The position numbers and the translations under genes are program-made. Below the pieces are notes generated by a model, which was given only the letters and a program-made list of their open reading frames with translations, was not told the origin of the DNA and made no database searches. DNA of 64,000 nt from the NCBI GenBank assembly GCA_947034885.2, contig OX344749.2, positions 23,141,501-23,205,500 of the forward strand, given 5' to 3'. This document shows positions 45,880 through 56,726 of this stretch, in pieces; the first letter of the stretch is position 1; every line of letters begins with the position of its first letter. This stretch comes from Thuidium tamariscinum. Taxonomy: Eukaryota > Streptophyta > Bryopsida > Hypnales > Thuidiaceae.

Positions 45880-46600
45880 TCGTCCAACTTCTTGTGTAAC
45901 TTACGACATAGTTGCTCTTGGAACTTTGATCTGATGCTGGACACCATGAAAAGGTAGCTGCAATGCCCATGATTCAAACATCTCTATTTTGATCTCTGCG
46001 CAGATTCCTTTTTGCATTCCACCAGTGGTGATTGTGATATTGATTTTGTGGTCATCTTGACAAATTACACTGTCTTTCTCATCGTCCTCATGAATTCCAG
46101 CTGATTGCACACAACTCCGCCGCGAGCTTCAGAAAAAAGTACATAATCAGCAACCGTTTGCATCTGGATTCACGTACCGCCTTGGTCCGCAGAAATGAGC
46201 TCTAAATCGATCGAACTTCACAGTTGTAGGAAACCTGCTGCTCAAATCTCCACGAGAAATTAGTCCGTCTTTTCAGCGTTAATCGATTTCGAACAAGCAT
46301 CTCTTCTATTGTACTCATTATTTCGATCGGGAAATACTCTTTCAAGATTCAACTAGAACACGCAACAGAAGGACGCATAGACCGACCATTCCCACACCAA
46401 CTTGGATTTTATGGACTTCATAATGAAATCGATCTTCAGACAAATAGTTCTAAACACGACAAGATCCGACATACTGTAGCGGTTACACATTGGCACAGCA
46501 AGCACTGACAATCCGCAAAGACAGACACCCAATTGGTCTGATGAACTACAACAACCGACTCCAATTTGTAAGACACTGCAGAATGATTCCAAGTAGGGAA
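45880..46600 (-). other. Segment of balanced composition, possible gene relic
   Basis: Composition rises to near 45% GC. The minus strand holds a 69-codon open frame (46110-45901: MQSAGIHEDDEKDSVICQDD.., ending ..HQIKVPRATMS) of protein-like composition, and further upstream an unrelated open frame of 79 codons (46592-46353). I recognise no family. It may be an exon of an unrecognised gene or a decayed gene piece. Confidence 0.3.
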
Positions 46601-47160
46601 TTCACACAATCAACATAAACTTAACCCAGGAACAATATGGCGGCCAAAAGTGGTTGATGGAGGATAGAGAATCTATCTGTGGCAAGGTATTGTGTATGCG
46701 CACCCAAAATTCCCACCTAAAGTGTAAGAGAATGCATTCATTACAAGGGGCTATTACAGGTGTATATACCTTAATATACAAGTGCAAATCTTCATCCTTG
46801 AAACTTTGTGTGAAAGTTTTGTGTGAGGTCTTGAATAGTAGTTTGACTCTTCCTATATGCGCTCTTGAATTATTTTTAAATAGATGATCTACACTAAACC
46901 CCAAAGGATGGTTTCCCTATTGACCAACCTAGTATTTCAAAGTTAAATCTACCCAAACTTCAATTTGTCATACAATTATACCAAATTCATCACACAAATA
47001 ACCATTAGTTACTCATCTCACAAATACAATATGCCAAATGAATTCCACTATGGACAAAATAAATTATAAAATAAACATGGCCAATTTGAGATTTTGAGTA
47101 GGACTCACATGCTTATACTAGGTAGTGGTTTAGGATGATCGTGATAAAAATCTTGAAGTA

Positions 47161-48022
47161 ATGGCGCAACGATTTCCTAACATTAGTAAATGGACCCTTA
47201 ATCCCGATATAGATAAGGACCTCTCTAATGAATTCTGGTCTAACCCGGAAATAACAGACTCCCAAAAAACAAGCGTATTAAAATTCCGCACTGGCCAATA
47301 CATGGGAAATGCTAGGAAACAATTATTTTTTGGCATTGAGAGATTTCCATCCATCACATGCTCCATTTGCAACTCTCATGACGTAGATACATGGCTACAT
47401 GTACTTTTAAAATGTAAGCAACATCATATTCACGCACTCCGTGTCAAAAGGCATAACAAAGCAATATGGGAATTAAGGAAACTAATCTTATCTACAAAAA
47501 AATAGTAGATATTATACCCTCATGAATGCAGGAACATTCAATAACAATCCACAAGAAAATACAGTCCCCTCATGGTTGTTACCTTGCTCTTGTCAACAAC
47601 AACGATGTCATTGTAATACTAGATTCAAACCGGATATCCTTTGGATTAAAGGACTATCATATCAAAGCAATCCACCAAATGTCCCAGATAAGAATCTCAC
47701 AATACAATTCATTGAATTTACATACTCTAATGATAGATTTGGGCAAACAACAATAGATAACAAAATTCAAAAATACCAACCATTAATAAATAGCATCATG
47801 GCCCAAGGATGGAATGTAGATCCACTCATTGTCATTACAGCAGGAGCTAGAGGAACAACACACATCCCTTCAATGAATATCCTTGAAACTAAACTTAAAT
47901 TAACAAAAACCGCTCTAACACACACTTTCAAAGCAATCAATACCATTGCCATACAATACACTAGACCAATCATTTTAGATAAAAGGAGAATTGAGAACAA
48001 TCAACTACTCCCAATAGAATAA
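47161..48022 (+). mobile_element. Remnant of a non-LTR retrotransposon (LINE), R2-like C-terminal part
   Basis: Two adjacent open frames in different phases (47161-47505, 114 codons; 47522-48022, 166 codons) read as one C-terminal region with a frame change near 47505. Seen: first frame, VLKFRTGQYMGNARKQLFFG, then a CCHC knuckle C-x2-C-x9-H-x4-C (CSICN..LHVLLKC); second frame, KPD at residues 36-38, E65 in IEFTYS, K81 and KY at 84-85, then GARG. A CCHC knuckle followed by a PD-(D/E)xK fold is the layout of restriction-like-endonuclease LINEs (R2 and relatives). The reverse transcriptase core is absent upstream. An A/T-rich tail follows (about 48090-48132). LINE origin likely; endonuclease class inferred. 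Confidence 0.6.
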
Positions 48023-48139
48023 GAAATCCCACAATACACACCACAATTCATTTCTTGTCCAATTTTAAATAAATTGATAACTAACTTGTAGTCAAATTAA
48101 TCTAATTTAATCTAATAAAATAAAATAAAAAATTTCTTA

Positions 48140-48836
48140 GGTACTTTTAAATTGGTTACTTGTTACTTTAGTGTCTATTTTCGAAAGGAAATAGTCTTGC
48201 ATCAATGGCCCTTGATCTTGTGGACATTGGCTCATTGTCATGATGAATAGACACTTTATTCACGCCGGACTACTTTTAGTTGACCGGAGTTTCTACCTCT
48301 AATTTAACTCCTCAAATGCCCTAGGGAACCAAAAGTGTCTTTAGAGTCTAGAAGTCCATATCAAAGTGTTGTAACTTTTGCATCCAATGTCTAATTTCAA
48401 TAAAAATTGTAGTGAACTTTGTGATTGCTTTTCTAGTTTGTGAGACAAAACTTTGAAATCAATCGGAGATGCGCAAATGTTTTGGAGGCCAGTGGAGATT
48501 TGTAGGTTCAATTTGTATTCGCCAAAGCGCATTTGAAGGTTGGAGCTTTGGTAGTTTATATCTCTTTCATCCAATGTTTCTTTTCAATAAAATTTAGGGG
48601 GAAATATATTCTCCTTAAAGTCTAATTATTGTGGAAATTTTTTCATGTTGATTCAAGTTGTTTTAAATGTTTGGGAGCAATTCAAAGTTCGAAATCTAGA
48701 TATTTTTGGATTGCATTGAACTCAAGTGGCTTATTCCTTCTTCATTCAATGTCCATTTTTGATCATTTTCTTTTGAAAACTTGCACCTAGTACTATATGG
48801 GGACTATGTAGGAAAATTTTGTGGATTTTTATATAT
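48140..48836. other. AT-rich intergenic, no gene seen
   Basis: No recognised feature between the LINE remnant and the next TIR element. Confidence 0.5.
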
Positions 48837-49565
48837 GGGTTGTTGCAAGAAACACTTATTATTTTTGACTCAAAATGGTTTTTTCAATGAGTCTTATGAC
48901 TTTGGGAACAATTTTTCTTAAATAAAATAAAATATAGATAATTTGAAGAGAAATGAGAATATTGTATCTCTTAAGATTCAAACTAAGAAAATTTAACTCT
49001 AAGAGTTGTGCACAAAGAATGCACAATGAAAAATACAATGAAAATTTAACTTCGATGTTTGATTTTTTAAAATAGTAAAAAAAATTTTTAAAAAAAATTT
49101 AAAAACCCACTTTTTCTAATCTCAAGGTGCTTCTCTTCAACCATTTTCATCTTTGAGAAAAATAAATTGTGTTCTATACACATGCACAAAGGTAGTCTAC
49201 TTTGAGTATATGTGGAAGTTGGACAGCTTATTATTTAAAAAAAATTTATTCATGGTCTTGTATAGTTTAACTTTAGTAAAACTCCTGGCATGCCAATTTT
49301 GAGCTTAAAATTTTCATTCTTGGGTCATAAATAGAACTAAAACCCTCCAAAATGGCCAAGGTAGACATCCAATTGGGGAATATTTAAAAATAGTAAAATA
49401 ATTTCAAAAAACTTCAAAAAATTACATTATCTCTATAACTTTTATATGTACCTTCATTTGAAGTTTCGTGGAAAATGGACAAATGATGCAAAAGTTACAA
49501 GTAAAAAACCACATGTGGAAGGCCAAGGGGATAAAAAATAGGACAAGTGTTTCTTGCAATCACCC
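48837..49565. mobile_element. TIR element with 4-bp target duplication, copy C (729 bp)
   Basis: Ends GGGTTGTTGCAAGAAACACT and AGTGTTTCTTGCAATCACCC are inverted and match the ends of copies A and B; the direct repeat ATAT flanks it (48833-48836, 49566-49569). The interior was not clearly alignable to A or B by eye, so it may be a different deletion derivative sharing only the ends. Confidence 0.75.
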
Positions 49566-49569
49566 ATAT

Positions 49570-50200
49570 AGGGCTATTTTTATCTTAATTCATAAATTTT
49601 CCTTATTTTATACACCTATTTTTCATTTGAAAATCTTTTTTGCACTATTTTATGTACTCTATGTTCATTATAAATATAAAACAACAACAAACCTTAGACT
49701 ACCTATAATCATTGGTATAAAGTCTTCTACAACTAGAATTGTTCATTAAATTTACAACTCTATTAATCCAACTTTCAATCATTCAAATTTTCTACACCAT
49801 GTCATCAAACTAGGACTCAAAAAAATTCCCATCACTTACAGAAAAGTTTCACAGCCAAGATTTTGAAACTCATGAGGATTCCAAAGATTCAATTTTAGTC
49901 TTTGCATGCATAAAAAATTTGGAATTGATATTATTGTCCTAAATTTTGAAGTTCTATAAAAAGCTCTATTAGCTAAAGTTGTAGTAGTCACTAGATCACT
50001 ATCATATTGTGATATTCTTTCCTTTGATACTATTAATGTTTTGTGTACAATACTAATATGTCAAAAAACCAAGTGGAACAATCTTGAATATGGAAAATTG
50101 TTGTGACAAGAATCAACCAAGATCCACATAACTTCAAAGTTTCATTTTGATAATCTATTGAAAGTCACATGTCAATAAATAACATTTAGACTTTGATACA
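49570..50200. other. AT-rich intergenic, no gene seen
   Basis: No ORF or repeat boundary recognised. Confidence 0.5.
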
Positions 50201-50485
50201 TTGTACGTGTAGGTCAGTTTCGGTAGTTTATGTTGAAATAGTTTACTTTTTGCAATTCGACAATTCGGGAGACACTTGGGAATTTTATTATTTTCAGCAC
50301 TTTATGAGAATGCTCTTAATTTTAGGTTGATTCTATCTATTCAATCATAAATGTGTTTTTTTTTCTAATTTTTCTCAAAAACAATTTTTTCTAATTTTTA
50401 GAAGTAGTTGTAAATATTTTTCTAAGCTTTGACATCTTCCAAATTTTTTTTTAAATTTATTTACAAAATTGACCTACAAGTACAG
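50201..50485 (-). mobile_element. TIR element with GTAGGTC ends, copy 2
   Basis: Left TTGTACGTGTAGGTCAGTTT and right AAATTGACCTACAAGTACAG are inverted; TA follows at 50486-50487, but the left TA is not clear. Related to 9397-9674, reversed, and to the partial copy near 55.77-55.98 kb. Confidence 0.6.
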
Positions 50486-50489
50486 TACT

Positions 50490-52850
50490 CAAGCCATGGA
50501 GTAGAAGTATGATGAAGTACCCTCAAGTAGTCATTCCAACAATAATAGAAGTACCTACACAAGGTATAAGTCAATATATTTGGTGGTGTCTCTTTAATTT
50601 TTTTCATTACTATGTAAACAAGCTACATTTGTACACTAACTAGTCAAATATAATTGAGATATTGTAGTGATTGAGCAAACATTGGATTCACCTTTGGATA
50701 CCCCTTACAAAATTATAGTAAATTCTAATACACTTAAGAATGATTTAGATTTTTTATTTTATTTTGGCAAGGCTATTGTAGAGATATAAATAAATAAATA
50801 TTCATTATTATTTTGTATCCTTCATTATTTATAAAGACCCTAATCCATTATGATGAAGCATATTTAGTTTCAAGTCATGTCTAAAGTTTAGGATCAAGGT
50901 AATAACCCTTCATTTGACTACATGTGTACCACAAGAAAAATGGGAGTGCACTCTCTAAGTTTGCTTTGCTAAAATTTCATATCAATCCAACAAGGTATAT
51001 TAAGTGATTGAGAAGCATTTTAGTAGAGGGAGATTAAGCCATAGATTTGTTTCAATAACTAATTTTTAGCATTTCAAATCCATTTTGCAAATACAATGAC
51101 TCAATTCAATGATATTTTCTATCACCAATATATATTTGTAATCTGATTTTGAAGTGCTTTATGGTTTGAATTTTTTTTCATTTGATTAGGCTTAGAAATC
51201 AAAATTGACCTCTAAATATATTTACTGTATAGGAAAATTTTAGCATCCTTTTTTAACACTAAAACATTATAATCTTACAATCTACATAGCAAAATGACCC
51301 CAAATTTGATTCACGTCACCTACAACTTACACATACACTACAAGATTGTACAATTGAGATTTCTATTACTTAATGACATTTAGACTTACAACACTTCAAA
51401 AGCAATTATGTTTTAAAACCTAAAAATACCCTAGGCCTTTAGGGGTTAAATAAAACAACTTAAATCTCTCCTTTAAGCATCCAAATTAGCCTATAATAAG
51501 ACTAATTGGAACAACTAAAAACCCATTTGTTCTCACTAAGAACTAACACTCAAATAAACTGAAAAAAGGTTGATCTAATACTAGTGCAAAGTTCAAAAAC
51601 TATATTGTAAAATGACAACTTAGTCCTCTAGAAGTCCACTTATAATTTAAAAAATTATTTTTCACCCATTTGTGCTTCTATAACTAACAATTTTGATGTA
51701 CATTACAACAATCCCAAGTTAGACAATCAAACTTTCAATACTTTAAAAAGAACTATAGTTATTATTAAAAATAAATCAATAAATAAAAATATACTATTAT
51801 TTTTTTTGGCCACCCAAAAATATACAACAACCTCAAAATGGTAGCATGGCTCGGGGGGTAAATTCTCCTTTACAATTAAAAACCATGTGTGATAATGAGG
51901 TATTTAATGGGGGTATTTATCCCCTCTGAATTTATTTTTTTCACCCTATTATTAGATAAAAGCTACTAGTGTATATTTTTCTATACCCTTTTTTTTTTGC
52001 AAAACCTTTGAGGGCCTATTTTTTTTCTATATTCAAAAAGTAAGTAGTACTAAAAAGATTTGCAATATATTGCATAAGCAAACATGTTGAAAGCAAAAAT
52101 CACCGTCTAGAAATGTCTAATCCTTTCTAAGAACAAGTTGCAACACTGGACCATTTCAAAAACTAGAACTAAATATACATTTCATCATTTTGCAGCAAAA
52201 AAATACAAGTGCATAAACTATCCTATAGCATACAATCCAAAGCTGTGAGAATTTGAGGGAAGATGAATGCAATGACATATATACACAAATAGAAATAGAA
52301 ATTTTATATGAAAGTATTTACAAATACAACTACCTCTAGTCAAGTGCATTTCAAAACTAAAAACCTACATGTTCAAGTTCAGGATTGTTCTAAAACCATT
52401 CAGTCCCTTGTAAGGTGCTAATCTACTTTGCAGTTTAGAATAATTGAGAGCCTCAAAATGTTTATATGTACCACAATACAAGTTGCAACAATGACAAATT
52501 TTAAGTAACTAATAGCTGCTAAAACAAGGGAAGAGGTTCCAAAAACTACCATTGTACTTTAGGGAGCACAATTAGGTTGTTGAAGAACAATCCAACAATG
52601 AAGGCTTGGGCAGATGCCACCAAGATGCTGCCATTGTAGGCACTCTTGGCCATCCTCCTCCAAAGCTGCACTTAGTCTACAAAGATCATCAGTTGAGAGT
52701 TCAACAAAAAGAGAAGTTTACCATCTATCATAAAGGAGAGGGTGCTATAGGTCCAAATTCTTTCTATAAATACCACAAATTCAAAAAATTGATTTAAGAC
52801 AATACAATGAATCAACAATGTTAGCAACATGTCCTTAGATTTCATTGAAT
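50490..52850. other. AT-rich intergenic, no gene seen
   Basis: Very AT-rich. A 63-codon open frame (52606-52797, MGRCHQDAAIVGTLGHPPPK..) is unrecognised and unsupported. Confidence 0.5.
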
Positions 52851-53610
52851 TCTAAACCATAAACAAAAATTAGAAAAGGATTCTGGAACTCAAGGTCCTA
52901 GGCCCCCTTCTTACATGAGTCACATCCTAAGCACATCCTAAACCAAATCAAAATCAAAACCCTAAAGGACGCATAAGGCATGCAACATGCACAACAATTG
53001 AAAGCAAATGAAGGCAAGTATATATTAGAGAGCATGTAACTTACTAGAAGTTGTAGTATTAAACCGTTGCAAGATTGTCAAATTCTTCGATTTCATTACA
53101 AAATTGAAGCGCACTATAAAGCTAGAAGCTCAACCCTAAATTGGTGGTGAAAGCAATCAAGAAATCTTGAATTAGCATGACGAACCAATTTAGCTAGAAG
53201 TAGATTTGACTTGAATCCTAAACCCTAAGCACAAATTGGAGAACAATTCCAAAACCTCTTATCCTTATCCACCCTTCTCATCCCCTTAGCATTGCATATA
53301 TGAAATCAAAACCAAAAACCTAAAAGATGCCTTAAACCCACAACATGCATAGGAATGCAGCTTGAATCCTAGATTGAAAGCAAATCAATGATAGGCATTG
53401 GAAATATGTAACTTACTAGAAGCAGTAAATTTAGTGCACCCTAAACCTTGAAGCTCACAAGGACATTGGTGGTAGCTAGGTGCAATTACAAAATCTTCAA
53501 TTACCACTATCGTCATGATGAATTAACAACTCGTCAAGAAATTTGACTTGAACCTTGAATCCTAAGCATGAATTACAAAAAAATTACAGAACTCCACATG
53601 ATTCTGGTGC
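52851..53610 (+). repeat. Diverged tandem repeat, units of about 340-367 bp
   Basis: Units begin near 52851, 53218 and 53558 (the third is partial). Shared order: CTAA.C.TAA.CA.AAATT, AATCAAAACC..AAA.CCTAAA, AACATGCA, GATTGAAAGCAAAT-like, ATGTAACTTACTAGAAG, and later GACTTGAA. Units differ widely, so the array is old. Non-coding. Confidence 0.65.
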
Positions 53611-55765
53611 GGCCCATAAGAAATCATTGTGCGTCTATAAACTTAGAAGCAAGCAATTTGAAATTTGCAATATGTGCTAGAGAATCCATTGAGAATACCC
53701 TAAACCTTGACAGCTCTATAGAACTACCATGCCATCATGCCAACTCATTTCCTACCTCCCTAAAGGTGCCTAATTTAAATTTAGACAACATATTGAATTA
53801 ACCTACAACCTTGCTACTAAAGCTATTAAATATTAAATTGAATCTACTAAGCACTTATAGGGAAATTAAAAATTTGGCATCTTATTTTTTTTCTATTGCT
53901 AAAAAGAATGGGGAATTTTTCCCACCTTATTTTATATATAAACTCAACCAAGACATATTACCAATGCTATTGTACATCTACAAAAAATATAAATTTTTAC
54001 TCCTATGAATTAAATTGACCCTATTTTTTTTATCTCACAACACTTTCTACTGCATCAAGAGCTTACACCTCGAGTAGCATGGTCATTAATGGTTGAATTA
54101 ATTTAGAGGATTGCCCCCTCCATATTTCAAATCTTTATATATAATAAATTATTGGATAAGAAGTGTACAATTTGTGCTTGGACTTGCCTTTAGATTCCTT
54201 TTACCACAATAAGTAAGCTATTTTGCTTACAATTGTTATAATAACTTAACGAGTGATGAAATCTCTTTAAATTTGCACACTAATTAATTGATAATTAACT
54301 TGTTAGTATTGAAGATAGTCAATTGCACAAGTAGTATAAACAAGCTTGTTTCTTTTTTTTGTTGTAACAAAGTTTAAATCACAATAATAGAAATATTTTT
54401 AAGTGAATGTCAAGAATTGTCTTGCAAAGGAAATCTAATTTTTGGCATTTGTAATGTTTGCAAGTTATTTTTTGATCCTTATTCCTTTGACCTTGAATCT
54501 TGTAGTCACTAGAATAATGCTCGTCTACAATCTAAATTGAATGGTCTGTACAATATGATATTCTACACTTTGTAGTTTATGTATATTATAGCAAATTGCA
54601 AGGTGACAAGGTAGGGGCATGTATCCACCCCTGCCAAGTTGTAGTGCACCACATATGCAATCTGCATTCATTATAGACAATAACAATAACAAAAACAATC
54701 ATAAATAAGCATGCCATCACAAAAAATTTGAAAATGCAACATAAAACATGGGTTTCTTATAATGGGGTCCAAATAACTCCATTGTACCTCTTTCCAATCT
54801 CAATCTTCCATCAAAATGAAATTTATTTTATCCTTTCCAAGGTCAAGATAATCTTCTTAGTGTGAATATATTATATTTATACAACTTCATTGTTATTTCA
54901 AGTAAATAACAAACAAGAGGTTTTTCTTTAATTGAATTATTCTTATTGTTTGCATGGTACCATACTAACTAAACAACTCTAAATTGGCATTGTATCAAAC
55001 AAGCCTTGGAAAATGAAATGCTCCATATAGGTACCATTATGCATGGTAGTGCCATAGTGTGGAATCTTTTTCATATTAGTCATTGCTATAACTTGATATC
55101 ATGAAACAATATGTAGTTCTATTACACTATCAAAATTTAGGAAAAAAGGAGGTGCTAATTTAATCCACTTAAAGGGAAAATAGGATTGATTGACAACTCA
55201 AATGACAAGTTTCATTTAATTCATGTTTCTTCTTGAATAAAAATTGTTGATAGAAAATAAATTTCTTTACATATAAAACTTGTAAATTAATTATGATTTA
55301 GTGAAAAACAACCCTACAATCCAAACTTTTAAATCTAAACAATACATTCTTCATCCTATTTTTGTGTCATCTAAAATACAATACCTTTATAAATGATAAA
55401 TTATAGTAAAGAATCACCAAATAATTATCTTCATTCTAAATAGATACCACTATAGTATTTGTAATTATTTTGTTTATTGTTGCTTTAATGATTTAGGGAA
55501 TCTACACTACTCAATGTTTGAGTTTTTCATTCCACTATGAATAGTATTACAATTATCTATATAATGTGGTCTTTTCTATTTATGGTGTTTGCAATATATG
55601 GATTTGAAAACTTAGTGAAAAGAACAATCTACAATAATTGATGATAAAATCTCTATTTAGTGTGGCCCCATGTTTTTAGGAGAAGTACTAGTTGAGAAAC
55701 AACACTAAATAGAATGAAGAGTGTTGATGTGGTTCTATGTCTTTACCATGGACTTTGAGAAGAGA
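53611..55765. other. AT-rich intergenic, no gene seen
   Basis: Short AT-driven open frames only; no RNA gene or transposon ends recognised. Confidence 0.5.
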
Positions 55766-55985
55766 AAAACCTACAAGTACACTAATTTTGTAAATAATAA
55801 GGGAGAATTTGGAAGATGTCTAAAATTTTAAAAATTGTTCAACTATTTTTGAAAATCTGAAATTTTGTTCTTTGATGCTAATTCTAAATACCCATGAATT
55901 ATCCTTGAAGAAAAATAGAAAAAGGAACACATTTATACATGAATAGAAAGATTCAAATCCAAATTTAGGAGTGTCCAAAAATGAA
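55766..55985 (-). mobile_element. Partial TIR element with GTAGGTC end, copy 3
   Basis: Starts ACCTACAAGTACAC..ATTTTGTAAATAA and shares TTTGGAAGATGTC with the reverse of 50201-50485, and AAAAAGGAACACA and ATGAATAGAAAG with 9397-9674. The opposite end is missing or decayed. Confidence 0.5.
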
Positions 55986-56726
55986 GAGGAGAAAAGTGCC
56001 CCAAGCCAAGAAATCTGAATTGAGTTGCTGTACTCTTTGAATCCTAAAATTAAATTATTTTAGCACTAATGTGTTGAATTAGACTTGAACGTACCCTTGT
56101 CTTTTTATCCATGGTACAAACAATCAGAGAAAATTGTGGAAAATTTTAACGTACTTCTTGTGAGATTATAAGTTTATAACGGTCAAGCGTCTCCTGAGGA
56201 GACGAGGTCCGATTTAGACGGATTTAGACGGTGGGGCACAGGGGTGAAAACAAAACCCCACTCCTCTTCTTCAGTCCAGACTGTAATAAATCATGTCTTG
56301 CTAGACAGAATGTTCCCATTCCAGCCAACTCGGGACAAGTTGGGTGGACTCCCTGGCTGGAACATGACATGATTTCCAGTACACTGATTCATCATTCTTC
56401 TGAGGGCACAAAATTACTTCATCCGTCAACCCAAGCAATGTAATGATCCTTCAACTTGCACTAAAATAAAGCTACAGGTAGAAAATCTTCTTGTGCATCC
56501 CTCTGAGAGGGGATCTTTCAGTAATGGAGTTTGTAGGTGGGGCCAATTTCAAGAACATTCTCCAGAAAATAGTGTTGGAAATAGACAGTTGTAAATAACC
56601 GTTCCTTGCACCTCTGACATGCAAAAGCCTCTCTTAGTGCATAGTCCCAACACCTTGCACAAACAACTCCCATCACACTCGCATAAAAGACAAATCAGTC
56701 TGCTCACGACAAGGCTCCGGGATCAA
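55986..56726. other. Single-copy flank next to AP4E copy 2
   Basis: Composition rises near 56.18 kb. The sequence is not the continuation of the copy-1 flank, so it marks the outside of the duplication. A 70-codon open frame (56231-56443) is unrecognised. Confidence 0.5.

Noticed and set aside
27421-56160. LTR retrotransposon or virus-derived sequence in the gene-free tract
   Set aside because: I saw no paired LTRs, primer-binding sites, or gag/pol motifs. The recognisable elements are DNA transposons and a LINE remnant.
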